This document shows, in pieces, positions 1-6,836 of a stretch of DNA of 18,111 nt. The DNA is from DATCVR01 sp036566745. Its GTDB lineage: Bacteria > Actinomycetota > Actinomycetes > Jiangellales > Jiangellaceae. The stretch lies in NCBI GenBank assembly GCA_036566745.1, contig DATCVR010000370.1:1-18111 (forward strand), given 5' to 3'. How positions within the stretch are numbered: position 1 is the stretch's first letter; each line of letters starts with the position of its first letter. A model generated the notes under the pieces. It did no database searches. It saw only the letters and a program-made list of their open reading frames with translations, and was not told where the DNA came from. The position numbers were made by a program, and so were the translations under genes.

Positions 1-376
1 TCGGCTCGTCGCCCCCGACCCACGCGTAGACCCGGACCCGCTCGCGGACGGCGCCGCCGAGCAGAGCATGGACCGGGACGCCGTACGTGCGCCCGGCGAT
101 GTCCCACAGTGCCTGGTCGAGGCCCGCCACCGCGCTGGAGAGCACCGGGCCGCCGCGATAGAATCCGCCCTTGGTCAGGGTCTGCCAGTGGTGCTCGATC
201 CGCAGGGGGTCCTGCCCGACCAGGTACTCCGCCAGCACCTCGACGGCCGCGCGCACCACCTCGGCGCGCCCTTCGACCACGGGCTCGCCCCAGCCCACGA
301 CACCGTCGTCGGTCTCCACCCGGCAGAACAGCCAGCGCGGCGGCACCATGAACGTCTCGATCCGGGTGATCTTCAC
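1..376 (-). CDS. dgoD: D-galactonate dehydratase-like enolase-superfamily protein, 5' part only (C-terminus off the left edge)
   Basis: Read from a GTG at 376 down to the window edge, this gives 125 residues of the N-terminal capping domain and start of the barrel of a mandelate racemase/muconate lactonizing enzyme family protein. It opens KITRIETFMVPPRWLFCRVE, then GVVGWGEP, and ends in the family signature AVAGLDQALWDIAGR followed by VPVHALLGG. The text KITRIETF...RWLF.RVETD.GVVGWGEP is what I associate with D-galactonate dehydratase, which dehydrates D-galactonate to 2-keto-3-deoxygalactonate. The catalytic barrel residues lie outside the window, so substrate is inferred. The start codon overlaps the stop of the upstream GntR gene in a GTGA, implying translational coupling and one operon. 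The adjacent FadR-type regulator and beta-galactosidase support a galactose/galactonate role. Another sugar-acid dehydratase of the family is the main alternative. Confidence 0.82.
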   Translation of the reverse strand, partial: MKITRIETFMVPPRWLFCRVETDDGVVGWGEPVVEGRAEVVRAAVEVLAEYLVGQDPLRIEHHWQTLTKGGFYRGGPVLSSAVAGLDQALWDIAGRTYGVPVHALLGGAVRERVRVYAWVGGDEP

Positions 377-1137
377 GGAGCCTCCGCGGGGGTGACGGGC
401 GCCTCGGATTCCCCGGCGAGGCCGGGGAATCCGGCCGCGGGATGGAGGCGGGACAGGTCGGCGGCCGACGTCGCCAGCAGGGCGCCGACGGCTCGCCTGG
501 CGGCGGCCGGGTCCTGACGGCGGATCGCCTCGAGCACGCTCCGGTGCGCGGGGACGGGATCGTGGCCGGGTTCGGCACTGTGGACGAGGCGATCGCGCTG
601 GGCCAGCCCGGCCTCGATGACGACCTCCATGCGGGCGAGGAGCTCGTTGTGGGAGGCCGCGAGCAGCGTGCGGTGGAACGCGAGATCGGCTGAGACCGCG
701 TCGCCGGCACTGCCGGGGCCCACGGCGGTCGCCATCCGGGCCAGCGCGGCGTCGAGCTCGGCGAGGTCGGCCTCGCTCCGCCGGGCAGCGGCCAGCTCGG
801 CGGCGGCCGGCTCGACGATGGCCCGCACCTCGTGGAGGTCGCGCAACAGCCCGCGGTCGACCGTGCCGGAGAGCTGCCAGCGGGCGACGTCGTCGTCGAG
901 GAGGTTCCAGTGGGCTCGCGGCAGGACGTAGGTGCCGCGCTTCTGCCGGGCGTCCACGAGGCCCTTGGCCGCCAGAACCCGCAACGCCTCGCGGATGGCC
1001 GTGACGCTCAGGTCGAGCTCGTCGCGCAGGGCCGCGACGTCGATGGTCTCGCCCTCACCGAGCCCGCCGCCGACGATCCGCTGCCCGAGCGTCTCGACCG
1101 TCTGGCCGTGGAGGCCTCGTCCGGTGTAGGCGGCCAT
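373..1137 (-). CDS. GntR/FadR-family transcriptional regulator with FCD domain, DgoR-like
   Basis: The protein is 254 residues from ATG 1137; GTG at 1140 is an equally possible start. Residues about 8-73 are a winged helix-turn-helix (DVAALRDELDLSVTAIREAL, then LVDARQKRGTYVL). Residues about 95-230 are an all-helical FCD ligand-binding domain with the DLAFHR motif (D151, H155) and H198. The His usually found near the end of this domain (the AMxxHL position) is Leu220, so metal binding may be altered. The frame stays open upstream to 1374, but that extension has no regulator-like sequence and crosses the divergent promoter, so the shorter start is chosen. No clear ribosome binding site is visible. 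It overlaps dgoD by 4 bp and faces away from the GH42 gene. By analogy to the FadR-type repressor DgoR, it probably represses the locus and releases it on a galactose-derived acid; this is inference. Confidence 0.88.
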   Translation of the reverse strand: MAAYTGRGLHGQTVETLGQRIVGGGLGEGETIDVAALRDELDLSVTAIREALRVLAAKGLVDARQKRGTYVLPRAHWNLLDDDVARWQLSGTVDRGLLRDLHEVRAIVEPAAAELAAARRSEADLAELDAALARMATAVGPGSAGDAVSADLAFHRTLLAASHNELLARMEVVIEAGLAQRDRLVHSAEPGHDPVPAHRSVLEAIRRQDPAAARRAVGALLATSAADLSRLHPAAGFPGLAGESEAPVTPAEAP

Positions 1138-1250
1138 CACGCGCGCGCCCGCGTGGCCGAACTCATGCGGCCACCCGAACGGTGGAACGTCGAGGCCACG
1201 GCTCGGTGGGTTCGGGCACGGCGCCTCCGTTACGCTGCGGCAGATCGTCG

Positions 1251-1280
1251 AGCATAGTCCATTAATTATGATTTGATATC
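1251..1280. promoter_or_regulatory. AT-rich divergent promoter/operator patch between the GntR gene and the beta-galactosidase
   Basis: In a very GC-rich setting, 1259-1280 is strongly AT-rich. It holds a good -10 on each strand: TATGAT at 1267-1272 pointing to the GH42 gene and CATAAT at 1270-1265 pointing to the GntR gene, so the two overlap. TATGCT at 1256-1251 is another minus-strand candidate. No convincing -35 was seen on either strand. A regulator bound here would control both directions. The operator itself is not resolved; the usual FadR-type palindromes were not found. Confidence 0.45.
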
Positions 1281-1336
1281 GCCTTGCGGCCACCGCCAGC
1301 GGTGATCGATCCGGTCCGCCGAGGGAGCGAACGATC

Positions 1337-3352
1337 ATGAGCCCACGACCCTGGAACGCGGACCTCCCGGGCATCGCCTTCGGCGGCGACTACAACCCCG
1401 AGCAGTGGCCGCGCGAGGTCTGGGCCGAGGACATGCGCCTGATGAGGGACGCGGGCGTGTCGATGGCCACGGTCGGGATCTTCTCGTGGGCCGTCATCGA
1501 GCCCGAGCCCGGCGGCTACGACTTCACCGCCTTCGACCGGGTCATGGACACCCTCGACGAGGCCGGCATCAAGGCCTGCCTGGCGACCATGACGGCCTCA
1601 CCGCCGCCCTGGCTGGCCCGGCTGCACCCCGAGACCCTGCCGGTCCGCGCCGACGGGGTGCGGCTGTGGCCCGGCGCCCGCCAGCACTACTGCCCGTCCA
1701 GCCCGGTCTATCGCAGCTTCGCGGGCCGCCTGGTCGAGCAGGTCGCCGCCCGGTACGGCCACCACCCGGCGCTCGCGCTCTGGCACATCGGCAACGAGTA
1801 CGGCTGCCATGTCTCGCGGTGCTATTGCGACGTGTCGGCGGCGGACTTCCGCGGGTGGCTCGAGCGGCGCTACGTCGATGTCGACGGCCTGAACGACGCG
1901 TGGTCCACGACGTTCTGGTCGCAGCGCTACAGCTCGTTCGACGAGGTCAACCCACCGCGCACCGCACCGACGTTCCCGAATCCGGCCCAGGAGATCGACT
2001 TCACGGCGTTCAGCTCCGACGCGCTGCTCGCCTGCTTCTCGATGGAGAAGGAGATCGTCAACCGGATCACCCCCGATGTCGCCGTCACCACCAACTTCGT
2101 CCCCGGCTCGCGCTACGTCGACCCGGTCGCCTGGGCGGAGGAGGAGGACGTCGTCAGCTACGACTCCTACCCCGATCCGTACGACCCGAAGGCCCACGTG
2201 GAGGCCGGCTTCCACTACGACCTGATGCGTTCGCTACGTCGCGGCCGGCCGTGGATGCTCATGGAGCAGGCCCCGAACGCGGTCAACTGGCGTCGGCGCA
2301 ACGCCCCCAAGCGGCCCGGCGTGATGCGACTGTGGAGCTGGCAGGCAGTGGCCCAGGGTGCCGACGCGGTGCTGTACTTCCAGTGGCGACAGTCGGCCGG
2401 CGGAGCCGAGAAGTTCCACTCGGCGATGGTTCCCCATGGCGGCGAGAACACCCGGACGTTCCGCGAAGTCCGCGAGCTGGGCGCCGAGCTGAAGGCCGCC
2501 GCGGAGGTCGTCGGCGGGCGGAGCGCGGCCGACGTCGCGATCGTCATGGACTGGCGCAGCTGGTGGGGGCTCCAGCGCAGCGCGCACCCGGCCGAGCTCG
2601 ACCAGCTGGAGGCCGTCCTCACCCACTACGCGCCGTTCTTCGAGTCGTCGGTCACCTGCGACGTCGTCCCGCCGGGGCGCGACCTGTCGTCGTACCGCCT
2701 CGTGGTGGTCCCCAACCTCTACCTGGTCTCTGCCGAGAACGCCGCCCGGCTCACCCGGTACGTCCGGGGCGGCGGCCACCTGGTGATGTCGTTCTTCTCC
2801 GGGATCGTGGACGAGTGCGACCGGATCCACCTGGGCGGCTACCCAGCGCCGTTCCGGGAGCTCCTGGGCCTCCACGTCCAGGAGTTCTGGCCCCTGGACG
2901 AGGGCGCGTCCCTGGCGGTCGACCTGGCGGGGCAGCCGGTGCGGGGGACGCTGTGGTCGGAGCTGATCGAGGTCGAGGGCGCCGAGGTGGTCGGCCGGTT
3001 CCGGGCCCGTGAGCTCGAGGGTGCCCCGGCCGTCACCCGGCACCGCTTCGGCGACGGCGTGGCGTGGTACCTAGGGACCCGGCTGGACGAGGCGGCGATG
3101 CGGGCGCTGATCGGCCGCGTGTCGGGGGAGGCGGGAGTGGTTCCGGTGCTCCCCGGGCTGCCGGCCGGCGTGCAGGCCGCCATCCGGGAGAACGACCACG
3201 GCCGGTTCCTGTTCCTGCTCAACCACGGCGAACTTTCGCACGAGGTCACGCTGCCGGAGCCGGCGACGGACGTGCTGGCGCCGGATGACCCGATCACCGC
3301 GGTGACGCTGGGCGAGCGCGGCGTGGCGATCCTCCGCCTCGGGCCGGCCTGA
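1337..3352 (+). CDS. Beta-galactosidase, glycoside hydrolase family 42
   Basis: The product has 671 residues, the normal GH42 length, with no signal peptide, so it is cytoplasmic and hydrolyses terminal beta-galactosides that have been taken up. The N-terminal TIM barrel begins GIAFGGDYNPEQWP. The acid/base Glu is E154 in WHIGNEYGCH, and the nucleophile Glu is E310 in PWMLMEQAPNAVNWR. The middle domain (about 395-600) with VAIVMDWRSWW is the trimerisation domain, followed by a small beta C-terminal domain. C119, C162 and C164 match three of the four Cys of the zinc site described in thermophilic GH42 enzymes; the fourth position looks like Ser167, so metal binding is uncertain. Start ATG 1337 follows GAGGGAG at about 10 bases. 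It is divergent from the GntR-dgoD pair and ends 4 bases from a convergent gene. A related activity on arabinosides or galacto-oligosaccharides is possible. Confidence 0.95.
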   Translation: MSPRPWNADLPGIAFGGDYNPEQWPREVWAEDMRLMRDAGVSMATVGIFSWAVIEPEPGGYDFTAFDRVMDTLDEAGIKACLATMTASPPPWLARLHPETLPVRADGVRLWPGARQHYCPSSPVYRSFAGRLVEQVAARYGHHPALALWHIGNEYGCHVSRCYCDVSAADFRGWLERRYVDVDGLNDAWSTTFWSQRYSSFDEVNPPRTAPTFPNPAQEIDFTAFSSDALLACFSMEKEIVNRITPDVAVTTNFVPGSRYVDPVAWAEEEDVVSYDSYPDPYDPKAHVEAGFHYDLMRSLRRGRPWMLMEQAPNAVNWRRRNAPKRPGVMRLWSWQAVAQGADAVLYFQWRQSAGGAEKFHSAMVPHGGENTRTFREVRELGAELKAAAEVVGGRSAADVAIVMDWRSWWGLQRSAHPAELDQLEAVLTHYAPFFESSVTCDVVPPGRDLSSYRLVVVPNLYLVSAENAARLTRYVRGGGHLVMSFFSGIVDECDRIHLGGYPAPFRELLGLHVQEFWPLDEGASLAVDLAGQPVRGTLWSELIEVEGAEVVGRFRARELEGAPAVTRHRFGDGVAWYLGTRLDEAAMRALIGRVSGEAGVVPVLPGLPAGVQAAIRENDHGRFLFLLNHGELSHEVTLPEPATDVLAPDDPITAVTLGERGVAILRLGPA

Positions 3353-3356
3353 GCCC

Positions 3357-4544
3357 TCAGCGCCGCACCGGTCGCCGGTGGCCGCCATCGGTGGCCGCCG
3401 GCACGAGCTCGCGGGCCCGCGCCGACACCCGCGCGGTCAGGGCCTCCAGCGGGCCACGTCCGACGAAGGCGCGCCAGGGCATCGCGATCGCGAAGGCGAT
3501 GACCACGTGGGTCGCGAAGGCGTACGCCGACTCGCGCGGGACGAGTGTCGAGAGCAGCACGACGTGGAGCGTGTACAGCGTCAGCGTCATGCTGCCCACC
3601 GCGGCCACCGGCCAGACCACGCCGTGGGCCATCTTGGCGAGCAGCAGCATCGCCCCCAGCACCGCCACGGCCGCGCCGATGGTGTGGAGCAGGTCGAACG
3701 GCGTCCCGGAATGGGGCGAGGCGATCGTCAGCCACCGCACGCTGGTGGTCGGCGTGGTGCCGTAGAAGCCGGTGGTCAGCACGCCGTCGACGAACGGCCG
3801 GCTCACGGGGTGGGTCCCGACGCCGGCTTCGACCAGGGCGTTCAGCCCGCCCGAGTCGAGCAGTCGCATCGACGTCACCCAGGTGAGGACAGCGAGCGCG
3901 GCGCCACCGATCAACAGGGTGGCGGCCGTGCTGGTCCGGGCCAGCACGAGGCGGCCGATGCCCAGGCCGGCCACGATGTAGGCCGTCCACGGCAGGACGG
4001 GGTAGTACCCGGTCAGCGCCAGCTCGCGGACCAGCGCCCCGGGGTCGGCGAGCGACTCCATCGTCGGGTTGTCGTACGACGCCAGCGGCATCGACTCGCG
4101 CCACACGTGGCTCAGCAAGGGCATCGCGACGGCCCACAGTCCTGCCAGCGGCAGCAGCACCCGCGGGCCCAGACCGAGGAACGGGATCGCCACGAGGAAC
4201 AGCAGGCCGTAGTAGACGAGGATCACCGCCACGCCGGAGTCGAGATATCCGAGCAGGAGGCCGATGACGATCAGCACGAGTGCACGGGCGGCCGTCCCCA
4301 CCCCGGAGCGCGCCAGGGCCCTCCCGCGAGGAGGCGTGGACCGGCCGTTGGCCAGCGCGAGGCCCACCCCGGCCAGCAGGGCGAACAGCGCGGACGACCG
4401 TCCGCCGGCGATGAGATGGGCCGCGGTGGTGCCGCCGTCGTCGCCCACGGACGGGAGGATGTGGACCGACATCATGCCGACCAGGGCGAGCCCGCGCGCC
4501 GCGTCGACGCCGAGTAGCCGAGCGGCGTCGCGGGAGGTGGGCAT
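3357..4544 (-). CDS. Polytopic membrane protein, DUF1624/HGSNAT-like acyltransferase-type domain
   Basis: The product has 395 residues and around ten hydrophobic segments. The N-terminus RLLGVDAARGLALVGMMSVH matches the opening of the DUF1624 (heparan-alpha-glucosaminide N-acetyltransferase catalytic-like) and related DUF418 proteins. It is followed by FALLAGVGLALANGR, the segment LVLIVIGLLLGYLDSG, and a late GSMTLTLYTLHVVLLS, all typical of these bacterial proteins. In the eukaryotic relative a membrane His carries the acetyl group; H24 in the first helix is the corresponding candidate. The substrate in bacteria is unknown; acetylation of a cell-wall or glycan component is only a guess. ATG 4544 is chosen because GGVDAARG must lie near the N-terminus; the open frame extends to 4679 without sense. 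It lies 19 bp after a small membrane protein gene and converges on the GH42 gene. Confidence 0.8.
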   Translation of the reverse strand: MPTSRDAARLLGVDAARGLALVGMMSVHILPSVGDDGGTTAAHLIAGGRSSALFALLAGVGLALANGRSTPPRGRALARSGVGTAARALVLIVIGLLLGYLDSGVAVILVYYGLLFLVAIPFLGLGPRVLLPLAGLWAVAMPLLSHVWRESMPLASYDNPTMESLADPGALVRELALTGYYPVLPWTAYIVAGLGIGRLVLARTSTAATLLIGGAALAVLTWVTSMRLLDSGGLNALVEAGVGTHPVSRPFVDGVLTTGFYGTTPTTSVRWLTIASPHSGTPFDLLHTIGAAVAVLGAMLLLAKMAHGVVWPVAAVGSMTLTLYTLHVVLLSTLVPRESAYAFATHVVIAFAIAMPWRAFVGRGPLEALTARVSARARELVPAATDGGHRRPVRR

Positions 4545-4563
4545 CGCGCTCAGCGCAGCCGTG

Positions 4564-4683
4564 TCAGAGGAACAGTGCCAGCAGGAACGGCGCGACGCCG
4601 AGGATGAGGACCACCACGAGCACCATCGCCACCAGGCGGGTGCGGTGGTCGCGCGGGCGGGGGGCGTCGTCGTCGCCATTCAT
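4564..4683 (-). CDS. Small single-span membrane protein, 39 residues, unknown function
   Basis: From ATG 4683 this reads an acidic-then-basic N-terminus (MNGDDDAPRPRDHRTR) followed by one transmembrane helix of about 21 residues (LVAMVLVVVLILGVAPFLLA) that runs almost to the stop. The positive cluster before the helix predicts a cytoplasmic N-terminus. The frame continues upstream to 4827 but that part crosses the dnaK operator and looks non-coding. A TACCCT element ends 7 bases before the ATG, the pattern of leaderless actinobacterial genes, which supports this start. The gene lies 19 bp ahead of the DUF1624-like membrane protein and is probably in its transcript, so it may be a small partner of that protein. 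I do not recognise a named family. Confidence 0.6.
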   Translation of the reverse strand: MNGDDDAPRPRDHRTRLVAMVLVVVLILGVAPFLLALFL

Positions 4684-4690
4684 GCCGCCC

Positions 4691-4696
4691 AGGGTA
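4691..4696 (-). promoter_or_regulatory. Candidate -10 (TACCCT) of a leaderless transcript for the small membrane protein
   Basis: TACCCT fits the TANNNT -10 pattern and ends exactly 7 bases from the ATG at 4683, leaving no room for a leader. No clear -35 is visible. It transcribes away from the dnaK promoter. Confidence 0.4.
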
Positions 4697-4777
4697 AGTC
4701 GCGGGGCGCTCGGTCGGGGAATCATCCGGGGCAGGGAATTGACCCGCCAGTTCGTCCGTTGGAACAGACAGCGCCAA

Positions 4778-4798
4778 GTTGAGTCCCCTCGACTCAAG
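4778..4798. promoter_or_regulatory. HAIR operator 1 of the dnaK operon (HspR binding site)
   Basis: Half-sites GTTGAGT (4778-4784) and ACTCAAG (4792-4798) are separated by 7 bases, matching the HspR-associated inverted repeat CTTGAGT-N7-ACTCAAG in 13 of 14 positions. It lies just upstream of the -35 element of the dnaK promoter. Confidence 0.92.
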
Positions 4799-4803
4799 TC
4801 AGT

Positions 4804-4831
4804 TTGACACAGAGGCGGGGGTGACAATACT
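4804..4831 (+). promoter_or_regulatory. Main promoter of the dnaK operon
   Basis: A perfect -35 TTGACA (4804-4809) and a -10 AATACT (4826-4831) are separated by 16 bases. The -10 runs into the second HAIR, so repressor binding would block RNA polymerase. The predicted transcription start is near 4838, giving a leader of about 70 bases. The -10 assignment is inferred from spacing and matches the consensus at 4 of 6 positions. Confidence 0.6.
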
Positions 4832-4850
4832 TGAGCGGAACTGACTCAAC
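4830..4850. promoter_or_regulatory. HAIR operator 2 of the dnaK operon (HspR binding site)
   Basis: Half-sites CTTGAGC (4830-4836) and ACTCAAC (4844-4850) are separated by 7 bases, GGAACTG. Each half differs from the HAIR consensus at one position. It covers the end of the -10 and the expected start point. Its core is almost identical to the clpB operator at 12778-12798. Confidence 0.9.
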
Positions 4851-4906
4851 GTATCCGTTGGGCATGGGCACCACGTTCACACGCACTCGTTCGAAAGGAT
4901 CCAGCC

Positions 4907-6802
4907 ATGGCACGAGCCGTCGGCATCGACCTGGGCACGACGAACTCCGTCGTGGCCGTCCTGGAGGGCGGCGAGCCCGCCGTCATCGCCAACGCCGAAG
5001 GGTCGCGCACGACCCCCTCGGTGGTCGCCTTCGCCAAGAACGGCGAGGTACTCGTCGGCGAGGTCGCCAAGCGTCAGGCGGTGACCAACGTCGATCGCAC
5101 CATCCGTTCGGTCAAGCGCCACATGGGTTCGGACTGGACCACCGAGATCGACGGCAAGGCCTTCACCCCGCAGCAGATCTCGGCCTTCGTGCTCCAGAAG
5201 CTCAAGCGGGACGCCGAGGCCTACCTCGGCGAGACCATCACCGACGCGGTCATCACCACGCCCGCGTACTTCAACGATGCCCAGCGCCAGGCCACGAAGG
5301 AGGCCGGCGAGATCGCGGGCCTCAACGTCCTGCGCATCGTCAACGAGCCCACCGCGGCGGCGCTCGCCTACGGTCTCGACAAGGGCGAGCACGACCAGAC
5401 CATCCTCGTGTTCGACCTCGGTGGCGGCACGTTCGACGTGTCCCTCCTCGAGATCGGCGAAGGCGTCGTCGAGGTCAAGGCCACCAGCGGTGACAACCAC
5501 CTCGGTGGCGACGACTGGGACCAGAAGGTCGTCGACTGGCTGGTCGACCGGGTCAAGAGCACCCACGGTCTCGACCTGTCCAAGGACAAGATCGCGATGC
5601 AGCGCGTCCGCGAAGCGGCCGAGCGGGCCAAGATCGAGCTGTCGTCGAGCACCCAGACCTCCATCTCGCTGCCCTACATCGCCCAGGACGCCGAGAAGAA
5701 CCCCGTCCACGTCGACGAGACCCTCTCGCGGGCCCAGTTCCAGCAGATGACCGCCGACCTCCTCGCGCGCACCAAGTCGCCGTTCGAGCACGTCGTGCGC
5801 GACGCCGGCATCTCGGTCGACCAGATCGACCACGTCGTCCTCGTCGGCGGCTCCACCCGGATGCCGGCCGTGGTCGACCTCGTCAAGGAGCTCACCGGCG
5901 GCAAGGAGCCCAACAAGGGCGTCAACCCGGACGAGGTCGTCGCCGTCGGCGCCAGCCTCCAGGCCGGCGTGCTGCGCGGCGAGGTCAAGGACGTCCTGCT
6001 GCTCGACGTCACCCCGCTCTCCCTCGGCATCGAGACCAAGGGCGGCGTGATGACGAAGCTCATCGAGCGCAACACCACGATCCCCACCAAGCGCTCGGAG
6101 ATCTTCACCACGGCCGACGACAACCAGCCGACCGTGGGCATCCAGGTGTACCAGGGCGAGCGCGAGATCGCGGCGTACAACAAGAAGCTCGGCACCTTCG
6201 ACCTCACCGGCCTGCCGCCGGCGCCGCGGGGCCTGCCGCAGATCGAGGTCACCTTCGACATCGACGCCAATGGCATCGTCCACGTGTCGGCGAAGGACCT
6301 CGGCACCGGCCGCGAGCAGTCGATGACCATCACCGGTGGCTCGTCGCTGCCCAAGGACGACATCGAGCGCATGGTCAAGGAGGCCGAGCAGTACGCCGAG
6401 GAGGACCGCAAGCGTCGCGAGGCGGCCGAGACCCGCAACCAGGCGGAGTCGCTGGTCTACCAGACCGAGAAGTTCCTCGCCGACAACACCGAGAAGGTCG
6501 CCACGCTCTCGCAGGAAGTGCGCGACGACGTCGACTCCACGCTCGCCGAGGCCAAGAAGGCGCTCGAGGGCAACGACGAGTCGGCCATCAAGTCCAGCTC
6601 GGACCGCTTGCAGACGGCCTTCCAAGCACTGGGTGCGGCCATCTACGCTACGGCTCAGCAGCCCACCGACGCCGGCGCTCCCGGAGCCGACGGCGCAGCT
6701 GCTGGTGCCACGGCCGACGCTCCCGGCAGCGACACCGTCACCGAGGAAGAGGACGTCGTCGAGGCCGAGATCGTGGACGAGGAGAAGGACGACAAGAAGT
6801 GA
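4907..6802 (+). CDS. dnaK: Chaperone DnaK (Hsp70)
   Basis: The protein has 631 residues. The nucleotide-binding domain carries the three Hsp70 signatures: IDLGTTNS (7-14), VFDLGGGTFDVSLL (168-181) and VVLVGGSTRMPAVVDLVKEL (310-329). The interdomain linker is VLLLDVTP (363-370), then the substrate-binding domain, helical lid and an acidic tail ending in EEDVVEAEIVDEEKDDKK, the usual bacterial C-terminus. The short nucleotide-binding domain lacks the extra segment found in Gram-negative DnaK, as expected for a Gram-positive. A, P, G and D rich residues near 590-612 form a flexible region before the tail. ATG 4907 follows AAAGGA at about 8 bases. It is the first gene of dnaK-grpE-dnaJ-hspR, under two HAIR operators. 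In actinobacteria DnaK also acts as co-repressor with HspR. Confidence 0.99.
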   Translation: MARAVGIDLGTTNSVVAVLEGGEPAVIANAEGSRTTPSVVAFAKNGEVLVGEVAKRQAVTNVDRTIRSVKRHMGSDWTTEIDGKAFTPQQISAFVLQKLKRDAEAYLGETITDAVITTPAYFNDAQRQATKEAGEIAGLNVLRIVNEPTAAALAYGLDKGEHDQTILVFDLGGGTFDVSLLEIGEGVVEVKATSGDNHLGGDDWDQKVVDWLVDRVKSTHGLDLSKDKIAMQRVREAAERAKIELSSSTQTSISLPYIAQDAEKNPVHVDETLSRAQFQQMTADLLARTKSPFEHVVRDAGISVDQIDHVVLVGGSTRMPAVVDLVKELTGGKEPNKGVNPDEVVAVGASLQAGVLRGEVKDVLLLDVTPLSLGIETKGGVMTKLIERNTTIPTKRSEIFTTADDNQPTVGIQVYQGEREIAAYNKKLGTFDLTGLPPAPRGLPQIEVTFDIDANGIVHVSAKDLGTGREQSMTITGGSSLPKDDIERMVKEAEQYAEEDRKRREAAETRNQAESLVYQTEKFLADNTEKVATLSQEVRDDVDSTLAEAKKALEGNDESAIKSSSDRLQTAFQALGAAIYATAQQPTDAGAPGADGAAAGATADAPGSDTVTEEEDVVEAEIVDEEKDDKK

Positions 6803-6836
6803 CCGGAGCGGTCGAACCAGGAAGCGAGCGCGACTG

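Noticed and set aside
1138..1374. N-terminal extension of the GntR regulator to 1374
   Set aside because: It would run through the AT-rich divergent promoter and into the beta-galactosidase start, and GntR proteins begin shortly before the helix-turn-helix.
3374..3396. Direct repeat GGTGGCCGCC separated by three bases
   Set aside because: It is within the low-complexity end of the membrane protein gene and is probably chance in GC-rich coding sequence.
2839..4137. Open frame of 432 codons on the minus strand overlapping the GH42 and DUF1624-like genes
   Set aside because: It is a shadow of two well-supported genes, with Arg/Pro/Ala-rich low-complexity sequence.
4761..4780. GGAACA at 4761-4766 as a SigH -35 for dnaK
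   Set aside because: The nearest GTT is 11 bases away and the next about 35, so no acceptable spacing exists.
4700..4906. CIRCE element (HrcA operator) before dnaK
   Set aside because: No TTAGCACTC-N9-GAGTGCTAA was found; the inverted repeats present are HAIR type and hspR is in the operon.
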